Assembly (NCBI GenBank): GCA_022592445.1
Contig: JABYQR010000369.1
Coordinates: 1 to 42,785, forward strand
DNA: 42,785 bases
Direction: 5' to 3'
Origin: Cytidiella melzeri
Lineage: Eukaryota > Basidiomycota > Agaricomycetes > Polyporales > Irpicaceae
The notes under the pieces are model-generated. The model saw only the letters and a list, made by a program, of their open reading frames with translations. It did not search any database and was not told where the DNA came from. Shown piece by piece: positions 21,666 to 30,839 of this stretch (position 1 is the stretch's first letter; the number at the start of each line of letters is the position of its first letter). A program made the position numbers and the translations under genes.

Positions 21666-23297
21666 GGAGTGATGGGGGTGTGTGGTTATGGCAGAAAGGG
21701 GCTTTATGTCCTGAAGTTTATATGCAGTAACAGTGCTGATGAGATGGACAGCCTTACGGATATGATAGAGATTGTATGCTTCAGAATATGATTTGATCAT
21801 GATGTATCAATGATACAGTACAGTGTCAAGAGGCTTTGTGCTGTACCCTTACAGCTATAATAGGTGTCACAGGTTACAAAAAGCCCTGCAATGATGCCAA
21901 ACTAGTGGTAGCAGGGCCATCATGTGGCAGTACAGTTCCTGAGCTCCTCAGGCTAAATCTACTTCTTTTAAGGTAGGCCTGATTCACTCCCTTCTACATC
22001 ACATGACAGGCATGACAGTGCTTACGTTCATTTTGAAAGAGGCCTGCCATGCAAAATCAACTCCTTGATAACAGGCACATTTGTGAACAATACAAAACCA
22101 AGAAGCTGTGGCCAAGCATGCATTCTATAACTTCTAGGTCTCAGATCTCAGTTGAGACATGTTGAGGTGTGTTGAGACATGCTGAGCTGTGTTGAGTTGA
22201 GGCATGTTGAGACATGTTGAGACATGCTGATCTATGTTGAGGCAAGTTAAGACATGTTGAAACATGTCAAGATGAGCTGTGTTGAGTTGTGCTGAGCGGT
22301 GTTGAGACATATTGAGACCAGCTTGTCACAGATTTTCAATGTTTCTACAAGGCAATGGTATTATTGGGAATATTTAGGTACTTATCCAGTGCTTATCTGG
22401 CATCTATATCAGCGCTTATTACTAACAAAAATTGGTACCAGTCACAAAACTACTTATCAAAATGGATTATACGGGGCACATTGGGAACAGAAGTGGTTAC
22501 CAATGACAAAAGTCCATTGATGCTTGCTTGTCTCATGGGTGAACTTATCACATCACATGAGTTACATGAGACCTCAAATACGCATATGGTAGGATGACTG
22601 TCAGGCAATTGAAGACAGGAATTTGCTGCTTTAGCACTACTTGACAAAATCACTTAATTGAGATTCATGAAAAAATACCCAAAGGTGTTCATGGTAATCA
22701 TCGCATATCATCATGTTGACATGCCAGAGGGATAGAATACATATCTAAAATTCTGCCACAACCGTTAAAGTGGAATGGTAAAGATGTTTACAGCATTGAG
22801 GATCTGTTTGAAGAGGCAGTCTGGCAAATATTGAACAGAACCAAGGGAGATAAAATACAAATAAGACAGTCAATCATATCTTGGAAGATCAACCAAGTGA
22901 ACATATAATTGCTACAATAGACTAATTTGTACCTGCTCAAGTCAAAACTGAAATCAAATGTCTTAGTGAGGTGGAAGGTATAAAATAATTCTACAAGGGT
23001 AGAAAGAACTTAGAAAAGGTCAAATACTCAACTAAACCTATAAGACATAAAAAATCAATTTGAACCCAGTACTATCCAATTCACTTGGTCTCAAGGAATT
23101 CAACTGGAATAGTTGATCATATAGTTGGGCATATGATTGCAAGCGAAGCGAGCATACATTGATAACGGGGTGCAAATCCCACTTCCTGGCATCTAACTAC
23201 ATGTACCAAGCACCGGTTCTCCTCCTTACATCCTTAGTCAATATCTCTTTTGCTTCGCGTCCAATATGTATTACAAACCTCAGAATGTACTTTTGAG
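21666..23297. other. Gene-poor, repeat-bearing interval
   Basis: Apart from the tandem array near 22.2 kb I see no gene. The open frames at 22299-22653 are short, have no domain and lie on both strands. Confidence 0.45.
22148..22320 (+). repeat. Degenerate tandem array of a 10-11-bp unit
   Basis: About fifteen head-to-tail degenerate copies of (t)gttgagacat(g) run through this interval, with variants gttgaggtgt, gctgagctgt, gttgaaacat and gctgagcggt. It is a minisatellite-like array with no coding potential. Confidence 0.75.
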
Positions 23298-23594
23298 TCA
23301 TATCACAGCATGATTGAACCTCTGACCTGCATATACTGGACATGGTGTGCTGTTCTCAATGGCAGTACACAACTTCACCTCCATGCCAGTCACTGCCATT
23401 TCTGCCAATTCACCTTGTCTTGACCTCAACAGTTTAACTCTGCGCTCCAAAACAGCCTTGCGCTCATTTTCTATCTTATCCAATCACCAAAGTTGCACTG
23501 TTGAGAGGACCTCCTCTTGGTTTTCAACTCCAGCACTTGAACGTGCAACAAGTTGTCTTGGCCGTCGTAAGCGTTTTTGCCCATTATATTATGG
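23298..23594 (-). pseudogene. Decayed coding remnant, basic and coiled-coil C-terminal part
   Basis: On the minus strand one register reads QKRLRRPRQLVARSSAGVEN, then a segment ending TVQLW, an in-frame TGA, then LDKIENERKAVLERRVKLL, RSRQGELAEMAV, and ends at TGA 23298. The part after the stop has heptad-like Leu/Val spacing and high charge. The part before it is basic, like a nuclear localisation signal. It looks like the end of a DNA-binding or transposase-type protein, but I cannot name it. Confidence 0.35.
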
Positions 23595-24358
23595 ATTACA
23601 ATCACGTTGCCTTTTTACACATAGATTTACCTACAAATACTGCATAGCAAGCCCTTTCATCCTAATAATTCATATTAGCTTGTTTACTACGCTTATCAAC
23701 ATCAAGACTAAGGACAGTGACAAATGAACAAAATCAACTCCAACAGGCGATACTTACTTGACAATGCTTTGTGATATCTTTAAAGATCTGTATACTGAGA
23801 TAGTGACATTGAAGATGGTATAACCATTTATCAAGATTGCCTGCATCAGGATCTACCAGATATATCTTTCAGAGATGCAACTGGTAACAATGTAGGAGAA
23901 CTTTGTGAGTATATGTTTTTGCCAGTTACAAGCTCATAAGTTATAGTGATATACTGTGATATATTTTGACGTGAAATTAAATCATATGCTAGATCTACTC
24001 TATGGCGCTGCACAAAGAATAGCTGGAAGAATGAATCAAGTGTAATGGCTCATGTAACGGGAAAGAATTTTCCAGCTGGATGAATGCTTTAAGGCACATC
24101 ACATCAAAGAAAAAGTGCACCCGCTATCATAGAGGTAATGACATTTTATTAAAATCTGAACATATTATGCAGGCTAGTAGATATGAATTCAACTTGCGTG
24201 GTGTTAACTACATGGTGACAGCCATTTCACTTGCCATATATTATTGACAACAATGCTCATACATTGTTTCACAATGGGATACACACTGATAGACATACTG
24301 AACAAAATGGTCGCACTACAGAAATAAACTTTGATCTGTAAATAACAGTTGATTAAGG

Positions 24359-25325
24359 ATGCAAATGTTTATGAGAGACCGGGTCAAAACCCACAAGAAG
24401 TTAATGGAGTTGGACCATGGACGCTATGCTCAAAAATCAGTTGAGTTGCTGTATAAGGCTATTTGTGTGAACAATGCTAGGGAATATACTTTAGGACACA
24501 CTAAGTCATACACCAATCAACGTGGAATTCTCATTGAGCCCACCACTCCCTACACCCCAAACTCAATGGAATATCCAAGCGTCTGAATTGGACACTCGTC
24601 AAACATGCCCGTGCTATGCTGATCGCTTATGACCTTCCAAAATTTTTATGGAAGACACTGTTGCTTACGCGGCATTTCTCAAGAACTGCTTGTCAACTCC
24701 AGCTTTGGAGGACTGTACTTCCTTTCAGGTGTTATGAGGTAAGAAACCTGATTTATCCGCTATCCAGATGTTCAGAACGTCATGCTAGGTGTGTTTGAAT
24801 ATACGCATTTCCAAGCTTGATGCCCAGTCCATCAAACAGACATTTGTTGGCATACGCAAGGGAACAACAGGGTGGCGTTACTATGTGCCGGAAAGCCGAG
24901 ATGTCCTTGCCTCTGGGGAGGTAATTTTCCCTTGTGCCACTAATCTCCCTGCACCAGTCATTGAGACCAATTCTAGCCTTGAGGGGGAGCAGTTACAGCC
25001 AGCGCTGGCAATCAATGAGCAAGCCCTGGCACAGTCTGAAAACAAGACTGAAGTACCCTCCCCCACCACTGACTCCCTCAAAACACACCATTCCACCTGT
25101 TCTATCACCCGTGTTGATTATATGAAACTAAACAACGGACCTCAGAAGACACTTTGCGCATTAGCCCCAAGGGCAAAAGACGCGAGGGCAAGCAAGATCA
25201 AATCTCCATTTGTTAAAACCATTCCGTTGGTTAAAGGGGAGACCAAATTGGGAAACAATCTGCTGACATGGATAGTCCAACAGAGACCGGATTTTTCCAA
25301 CATTTGCACCAGTTTACAGCACTAG
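24359..25325 (+). pseudogene. Copia integrase fragment, frameshifted
   Basis: The first frame ends with a typical copia integrase sequence (IEPTTPYTPNS), after which the register shifts to RLNWTLVKHARAMLIAYDLP. This is followed by FLWKTLLLTRH and, in another register from 24789, the integrase C-terminal block SKLDAQSIKQTFVGIRKGTT then GWRYYVPESRDVLASGEVIF. At least two frame changes make it nonfunctional. The later part (to 25325) is the low-complexity linker normally found between integrase and RT. Confidence 0.75.
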
Positions 25326-25360
25326 GTGCCTATCTAGAGCGCTTATTTTCTGGCTAGGAG

Positions 25361-25952
25361 TGTTACCGGACATAACCCTAACCCGGGTCACGTGACATCC
25401 TGCCTTATTTATCAATAGTCCAGACCCAAACCCTAGACTCAGTCTGGAGCGGTTCCAGATCAACCTAGGCTATTGTTCTATTGGTCCTCTTCCATTGTTA
25501 GGGATTCCCCAGGGATTCCCCCAGTTTCTATTGTTCTATTGTTCTTATTCTATTGTTCTATTGTTTTATTGTTCTATTGTTCTAGCTCTATTGTTCTACG
25601 TACCCTGGTCCTTGACAGTTACCCTGGTTCCTTATTGTTCTATTGTTACTCCAGCCCCACAGTTACTCCAGTCCCTAGTGTGGGAACTTGTGCACAGACC
25701 ACCCAGCCACAGTATGTATAGTAGCCCTTACCCTCCCTAGCTCTGCATCTTGACCTCTCTGTCATTTGCACTGCTAGGTGAGTTACTGCATGTAACTTAG
25801 TATCATACCTTATTAACTCTGTCATTTGCACTGCTAGTATCCGGCCTCAGTGCCTGCTTGCCTGCTCATCATCGACTTTGACCTCGTTGTCGTCGTTGGA
25901 GATCTACCCCTTCCTATCTACTTCACTCCCTTTTAGGGTTATCAGCAAAACA
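25361..25952 (+). mobile_element. Probable solo LTR of a related gypsy family
   Basis: The segment starts TGTTACCGGACATAACCC and ends near GGGTTATCAGCAAAACA, which is imperfectly complementary to the start. It has ATTGTTCT-rich runs (25475-25640). Its second half copies the layout of the full gypsy LTR: a tatgtata element, then atcttgacct (compare atctcgacct), then two copies of ctctgtcatttgcactgctag (compare two copies of ttggtctttactgggctag). It interrupts the copia linker between integrase and RT. I could not find a matching 5-bp target duplication, so the ends, especially the right one, are uncertain. Confidence 0.5.
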
Positions 25953-26585
25953 GCAGTCGCTCCGCGACATCTGCCACCCACTTTGGAACAGGCTAATTGT
26001 TGTTTCACATCAGAAGCCTCGGATGTACCTTGTACAGTGGACGAGGCAAAGGTGTGCCCTGATTGGGCTGAATGGAAAGCTGCAATGGAGAAGGAGAAAG
26101 AGCAATTGGATAGGCTCGGGACCTACGTTGGCAAACTTCTACCCGCGGGCCGCAAGGCTGTTGCCTGCCGCTGGGTCTTTGCTATCAAACGCGATGCTGA
26201 CGGGTATATTTTCAGATACAAGGTGAGACTTGTCGCACAAGGTTTCTTGCAGATTCCTGGTCAGGATTTTTCCGAGACCCACTCTCCTGTCATACGCCTC
26301 AAGACTTTGCGCGTCCTAGCTGCGCTCGCGTGCCAAATCAGGCTAGTACTACATCAAATTGATCTTATTGGTGCGTACCTCAATTCCCTGTTGGAGGAGG
26401 CCATCTACATGCGCCAGATTCCAGGCTTCAAGGATGGAACCAATTTTGTGCTCCGTCTGCTCAAGGTACTCTACAAACTTAAGCGTTCAGCCTGTGCCTG
26501 GAAAGGCAAACTCAATCACGTCATTGTTAAGAAACTACACCTTACTAGGTGCAAATCCAATCCATACCTCTATTATCACAAGTCT
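25953..26585 (+). pseudogene. Copia reverse transcriptase, N-terminal half
   Basis: The register encodes CPDWAEWKAAMEKEKEQLDR, then GRKAVACRWVFAIKRDADGY, KVRLVAQGFLQIPGQDFSET, SPVIRLKTLRVLAALA, HQIDLIGAYLNSLLEEAIYM and VLYKLKRSACAWKGKL, the standard copia RT fingers/palm up to the segment before the second catalytic motif. The first catalytic Asp (QIDLIGAYLN; usually DVxxAFL) is kept. The frame is cut at codon AAG-TCT by the gypsy insertion and resumes at 34272. Confidence 0.85.
26581..26585 (+). repeat. Left target-site duplication of gypsy element (agtct)
   Basis: The five bases before the 5' LTR are repeated directly after the 3' LTR at 34267-34271. Confidence 0.9.
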
Positions 26586-27344
26586 TGTCATGGATGGCCT
26601 GACTAGCCCTTAATTTTCGCAATTTACCTCTTGTTTTTATCTGTAAAACTCCGGGCTACAACCTAGTTCTAATTCTCTCTGCATAAACTCCTTTGCACGT
26701 CTATTAAGCGCCCGTATCACGTGGCTTAGACGCTCCACACGGTCACATTACTTGCTACTACGTCACACTGACATGTGACTTAGCTTAAGTAAGACCACAT
26801 GGCTACAGACACATGGCTCAGCCCATAGCTAGGGTTTGATGTCATAAATGACGTCCACATGGGCTCCTTATTGTTCTTTCCCTATTGTTCTCTTTATGGA
26901 AGGATGTTCTCACAGGTGTGGGAATGGAATACAATAGTTGGTCTCCTTTTAGATAGATTCTCTCACGGGTAGAGTTCTTGGCAAGGACTAGACAATAGCT
27001 ATTGTTCTCCTTTAGGTAGTCCTTTTGTTCTTTGTTCACACGGCTTCTTGCAAAGCCTGCCCTCAACATGGTCTGTGCGCAGGTCCCTGAAGTCTATATA
27101 TACTGCTACATGTACGCTCCTAGCCCCCCATCTCGACCTCTTGGTCTTTACTGGGCTAGGTAAGCAAACCCTCTCTGTACTACATAGCTGGTAGTACCCA
27201 ATACTAACTTGGTCTTTACTGGGCTAGCAACTTGCATAAAGTTTGATAGCTGGTGAGAGCATTGTGCTTCAAGCCTGCCACCACCTCTTCGTCGTCTTCC
27301 ACACCGTGTCCCTTTTAGTTGCGTCGAGCTTTGTCTCCGTGACA
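26586..27344 (+). repeat. 5' LTR of gypsy element (759 bp)
   Basis: Begins TGTCATGG and ends CCGTGACA. It contains a TATATATA box at 27095-27102, the presumed RNA start near 27130 (atctcgacct) and two copies of ttggtctttactgggctag 60-70 bp apart. An imperfect palindrome spans catgtgacttag/cttaagtaagaccacatg near 26770-26800. Confidence 0.95.
27095..27102 (+). promoter_or_regulatory. TATA box of gypsy LTR
   Basis: TATATATA lies 28-35 bp before the sequence atctcgacct at 27130. The complement of that sequence follows the LTR, which supports an RNA start at about 27130. Confidence 0.65.
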
Positions 27345-27346
27345 TT

Positions 27347-27356
27347 AGGTCGAGAT
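27347..27356 (+). promoter_or_regulatory. Predicted self-priming primer-binding site
   Basis: Two bases after the LTR end, aggtcgagat is the exact complement of atctcgacct at 27130-27139, about 30 bp downstream of the TATA box in the same LTR. In Tf1 and related chromoviruses the first ~11 nt of the RNA fold back on such a site and prime reverse transcription without a tRNA. Confidence 0.7.
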
Positions 27357-27477
27357 CGTTGTGTAACCCCTGGGTTTATATCTCCTCCCCCACCGTTTAC
27401 AAAAGTTTATTCCTGTTTGACGAGTACGTCTCTGGTCTCATCATACCGTTGAGCTACCACTTACGTCGACCGTTTGA

Positions 27478-28107
27478 ACCCCCCTGCGTTGTCTAGTGCC
27501 TAAGGACACGCGCACCCGTTTGTCTAAGGACCTCACTACCAACGAGCCTCAGCTCAAGAGGTGCCTCCCGCCTTCCTTCCTTGACGCTCTCGCTGCCAAG
27601 CGAAAGAGCGGTCAACCTCATCGCTGGTCTGACAAAGACCTGGTCGCCGTCGCCGACTACGTCTCCAAGAAACCGCCAGTGAAAGGCATCACTCTCACCG
27701 TCCCCTCGTACGAGGAAAATCGACAACTTCGCGCTTCTGCCAGAGCATACGGAGAACGCGTTGCCGAAGAACGTGCTCGCACCTTAGCAGAGCAACGTAT
27801 CCACAAGCCCACACTCTCTGAGCGGCTTTCCAAGCTCCCTGCACCCACTCCCGCTCCCGCTGCACCAAAACCGGTACTCCTTGACTTCAAAAAGTTGTCA
27901 TCAGTCGACCTCATAGGCATCTTCAAGCCTAAGCTCACCGCTGTCCACACACGACTACAAGCTCTCACTGAGCTTCAAGAACTTCTCCATTGCGCGGACC
28001 CCGACCACCGCCGCGCTCTGCTTCACCTCGTCAATAAAGTCAACCGCTTCCTCAACCGACTTGACGAACTGCACCAGTCACAGCAGACCGCGAGTGGCAA
28101 CTCCTAG
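27478..28107 (+). CDS. AUG-less open frame in the gypsy leader (209 codons)
   Basis: The frame is open from just after a stop at 27475-27477 to TAG at 28105-28107 and contains no ATG at all. Its translation is protein-like: RLSKDLTTNEPQLKRCLPPS, WSDKDLVAVADYVSKKP, YEENRQLRASARAYGERVAE, a Pro/Ala linker (PAPTPAPAAPKP) and a helical, Leu-rich C-terminus (HTRLQALTELQELLHCADPD, LVNKVNRFLNRLDELHQ). Near-cognate starts early in the frame are CTG 27484, GTG 27496 and TTG 27529, all in weak context. No ATG occurs in any frame from the predicted RNA start to the gag ATG. It may be made by non-AUG initiation, joined by splicing, or be a relic. I know of no named family for it. Confidence 0.5.
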   Translation, partial: TPLRCLVPKDTRTRLSKDLTTNEPQLKRCLPPSFLDALAAKRKSGQPHRWSDKDLVAVADYVSKKPPVKGITLTVPSYEENRQLRASARAYGERVAEERARTLAEQRIHKPTLSERLSKLPAPTPAPAAPKPVLLDFKKLSSVDLIGIFKPKLTAVHTRLQALTELQELLHCADPDHRRALLHLVNKVNRFLNRLDELHQSQQTASGNS

Positions 28108-28151
28108 ACTGGGGTTGCAAAGCAATTGGGAAAGTTTCGTTTAAGCAGCTT

Positions 28152-28178
28152 CGCAAGAACTATAGCAAAGTTCTTGCG
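28152..28178 (+). promoter_or_regulatory. Perfect 10-bp hairpin between leader frame and gag
   Basis: cgcaagaact, a 7-nt loop (atagcaa), then agttcttgcg. It starts 44 nt after the leader-frame stop and ends 115 nt before the gag ATG. It could be a packaging, dimerisation or translation-control structure. Confidence 0.5.
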
Positions 28179-28293
28179 CAACTTAACGTAGTCAATAACG
28201 ATAGCTACTTCGAGTGGATCTAGACAGTCCACAGTTTTCACCACGTCTTGTAAATAATTGTATACATTTCTACGCCTCATCACAGCACAAGAC

Positions 28294-29544
28294 ATGGACC
28301 AGAATCAACAGCCCGCTGCCCCTGCTGCTCCAGCTGCCCCAGTTGCCAATCTGAGCCAGCAAGACGTCCTAAATATGTTGGGCGTCCTGTCACAAAGGAT
28401 GATTGACCTCACCAATCAAGTGGCTGCCTTGGCAGCTGTTCAGGCACCAGCCGTCGCCGCGGCCACGCACACGTCCCGAGAACGGAGTATTGTCGAGAAG
28501 CCCGTCTCTTTTAAGGGAAAAACGTCGTCGGAAGCAAGACTTTTCCGGCATGCTTTCATCGTCTGGGCTCAGAACCAGGGCAAGGCGTTTTTCCAACAGG
28601 ACGCGCAAGGCCAGGTCCGAGTGGACAACAATGGCGCGAGGATCTTTGATCCTCACAAGCTCATCACCAGTGCTCTGTCGTTCATGCAAGACGACGCCGC
28701 CGACTGGGCTCGCCCTCATATTGAGGAGCTAGCAAACAGCAAACCAGCTTTTGGCAACAGCTGGGACACCTTCATCGAGGCTTTCAAAGCCAAATTCGAA
28801 CCCATTGACGCTGTCATGGAGGCAAAGACAAAGATTGCCAACATGAAGCAGGGTAATAAAACCTTCGCCGCTCATATCTCGGAGTTTGAGACTTGGGCCC
28901 CTCGCACTGGCTGGAGCCAGCAGGACCTCTTCGATCGCCTCAAGTCAAGCTTGAGCACCGAGTACTTGCAGCGTGTCTCGTACTTCCAAACTCGCGCAGC
29001 CACGTATGACGCACTCAAAGATCAGTGCAAGGCGGTCGATGCCCAGCTTGCCGACCTCCGCAATAGCACAGGCAAGGTTATGGTGGACAGTTCGTCGGGA
29101 CACGGCAAGTCCCACCAACAAGCGTTCCGCGATCCCAACGCTATGGAGATCGACGCCTCTCGCTTCTCCGCCTCGTTTGACGCCCTCTTTGCTGGACTAG
29201 GAAAGCAGGAGATCTTCCAGAAATGGAAGAAAGAGATGAGCAAGCGCTGCTCGGTTTGTGGTTCGGAGAATCACAAGAAGAGGGATTCAAAGCACCCAGA
29301 CGACCCGGTCTGCAACCATTGTGGTGGTACCGGTCATTGGGGGGCGGTTTGCCTGAAGCGACTCCAAGGCGTCCCTAAGGGACAAAAAGTTGCTGCTACC
29401 TCGTCGACCTCGTCGACTACTACCCCGGCGAAGCAAGACGCGTCCAATGACAAGGATGCTAAGATTGCGGCACTCAAGGACATGCTTGACATCCAAAAGA
29501 AGCAAATGGATGAGATGGCAGCCAAAATCAATGCGGTTTTTTGA
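28294..29544 (+). CDS. gag: Gypsy Gag, 416 aa
   Basis: The start is the ATG in gacATGGAC, the first ATG of the predicted transcript. Residues 1-30 are Ala/Pro-rich. The retrotransposon-gag (capsid) domain spans about 75-260 (LFRHAFIVWAQNQGKAFF, TSALSFMQDDAADWARPHIE, WDTFIEAFKAKFEPIDAVME, FAAHISEFETWAPRTGWSQQ). Near the C-terminus are two knuckle-like motifs: CSVCGSENHKKRD (fourth Cys replaced) and CNHCGGTGHWGAVC (complete CCHC). A coiled-coil tail (KIAALKDMLDIQKKQMDEMA) ends in the TGA that overlaps the pol register at a T6 run. Confidence 0.9.
   Translation: MDQNQQPAAPAAPAAPVANLSQQDVLNMLGVLSQRMIDLTNQVAALAAVQAPAVAAATHTSRERSIVEKPVSFKGKTSSEARLFRHAFIVWAQNQGKAFFQQDAQGQVRVDNNGARIFDPHKLITSALSFMQDDAADWARPHIEELANSKPAFGNSWDTFIEAFKAKFEPIDAVMEAKTKIANMKQGNKTFAAHISEFETWAPRTGWSQQDLFDRLKSSLSTEYLQRVSYFQTRAATYDALKDQCKAVDAQLADLRNSTGKVMVDSSSGHGKSHQQAFRDPNAMEIDASRFSASFDALFAGLGKQEIFQKWKKEMSKRCSVCGSENHKKRDSKHPDDPVCNHCGGTGHWGAVCLKRLQGVPKGQKVAATSSTSSTTTPAKQDASNDKDAKIAALKDMLDIQKKQMDEMAAKINAVF
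29537..29544 (+). promoter_or_regulatory. Candidate -1 frameshift site at gag stop
   Basis: The gag register reads GTT TTT TGA, where the six T bases (29537-29542) run into the stop codon. Pol is open in the -1 register (TTG AAG CGG) through this point and has no ATG until 29646. A one-base backward slip on TTT would fuse Gag to protease. Confidence 0.5.
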
Positions 29545-30839
29545 AGCGGACTCGTGACACAGCCGCAGCTGCGAGTCCCCTAGATACCCTGTCCCTGCCT
29601 CCTTCGTCGTCCTCCTCGTCTTCTGCCTCGTCTTCCTCGTGTACAATGTCTACTCCATGCCCGTCGTCTACTATCTCCTCATGTACTATATCGTCGCTAG
29701 ATCGGTTATCATCTCATTTCCGTGTACATGTACTAGTTAAAGGTCTGAATAGAAGCATTCGCGTTCCTGCAATGATCGATTCGGGAGCTACGGCTTTATT
29801 CATCAGTCACCAGTTCGTCAAGAAGCATAAGATTATTCAGCACCCGCTCGAAAGGGTTATCTCATTGCATAACATTGACGGAACTAAGAATAAAGCTGGC
29901 GGATTAACGCACTTCGTTCGCCTTACACTCACAGTCGGAGATCACACGGAAAAGGCAGAGTTTCTCGTCACGGACTTAGGTCCAGAAGACGTCATTCTTG
30001 GGCTACCATGGCTCAAGCGCGTAAACCCTACCGTCAACTGGGAAAAAGGAGAAATGACAATTCCGAGCGGCTCGGAAGAATCTCCTGCTGAACCTTTCCA
30101 GAAGGTTGACGGTAATCGCAAAGAACGTAGGCAGTGGGTCAAAGCCGGTATTATCCAAGACACCACTGACGAAGTCTGGTGTATGGCCGGCTTCACCTAC
30201 TCTACTAAGCTTGCTGCCGAAGCAAACGAAGCTAAAGCTCATCGCTCCTTCGAAGACATTGTTCCCTCAGAGTACCATAGACACGCTAAAGTCTTCTCTG
30301 AGGAAGAGTCTAATCGGCTACCCCAGCATCAGCCCTGGGACCATTCGATTGATCTCAAACCAGACGCTCCTGAGACCATCAAATCGAAAGTTTACCCTAT
30401 GCCCCTGAATGAACAAGCCGAGCTTGACAAGTTCATCCAGGAGAACCTATCCAAAGGTTACATCACGCCTTCCAAGTCTCCGATGGCTTCTCCAGTCTTC
30501 TTTATCAAGAAGAAGGATAACAAACTCCGACTTATTCAGGACTACAGAAAACTCAATGACATCACTGTAAAGAACCGCTACCCTCTACCGCTTGCCACCG
30601 ACATCATCAACAAGCTCAAGGGTGCAAAGATCTTCACAAAATTCGATGTTCGTTGGGGATATCACAATGTCCGAATCAAAGAAGGAGACGAGTACAAAGC
30701 GGCGTTCGTTACCAACCGAGGACTCTTCGAACCTAAGGTCATGTTCTTCGGTCTCACAAACTCACCCGCTACCTTCCAAGCTCTGATGGACAACATCTTT
30801 GCCGACCTCGTGCCGAGGGCAAGGTGGCTGTCTATCTAG
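29541..30839 (+). CDS. pol: Gypsy Pol part 1: protease and first half of RT
   Basis: A Ser-rich linker (residues 1-58) is followed by a retropepsin-like protease with DSGA at residues 80-83 and the flap/ILGLPWL pattern typical of Ty3 elements. RT then shows SPMASPVFFIKKKDNKLRL, QDYRKLND, YPLPLATDIINKLKGAKIF, the first catalytic Asp in TKFDVRWGYHNVRI, and FFGLTNSPATFQALM. The frame ends in a premature TAG after a single-base loss near 30811. The RT catalytic YLDD follows immediately in the next register. No ATG sits at its start; expression as a Gag fusion by frameshifting is inferred. Confidence 0.88.
   Translation: MKRTRDTAAAASPLDTLSLPPSSSSSSSASSSSCTMSTPCPSSTISSCTISSLDRLSSHFRVHVLVKGLNRSIRVPAMIDSGATALFISHQFVKKHKIIQHPLERVISLHNIDGTKNKAGGLTHFVRLTLTVGDHTEKAEFLVTDLGPEDVILGLPWLKRVNPTVNWEKGEMTIPSGSEESPAEPFQKVDGNRKERRQWVKAGIIQDTTDEVWCMAGFTYSTKLAAEANEAKAHRSFEDIVPSEYHRHAKVFSEEESNRLPQHQPWDHSIDLKPDAPETIKSKVYPMPLNEQAELDKFIQENLSKGYITPSKSPMASPVFFIKKKDNKLRLIQDYRKLNDITVKNRYPLPLATDIINKLKGAKIFTKFDVRWGYHNVRIKEGDEYKAAFVTNRGLFEPKVMFFGLTNSPATFQALMDNIFADLVPRARWLSI

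Noticed and set aside
23140..23200. tRNA-like B-box (ggggtgcaaatccc), possible tRNA gene or SINE
   Set aside because: The T-arm pairs at only three positions. I cannot form acceptor, D or anticodon stems, and found no second copy.
25893..25899. Candidate right target duplication (tggag versus aggag) for the solo-like LTR
   Set aside because: Would place the LTR end at a sequence not ending in CA, and has a mismatch.
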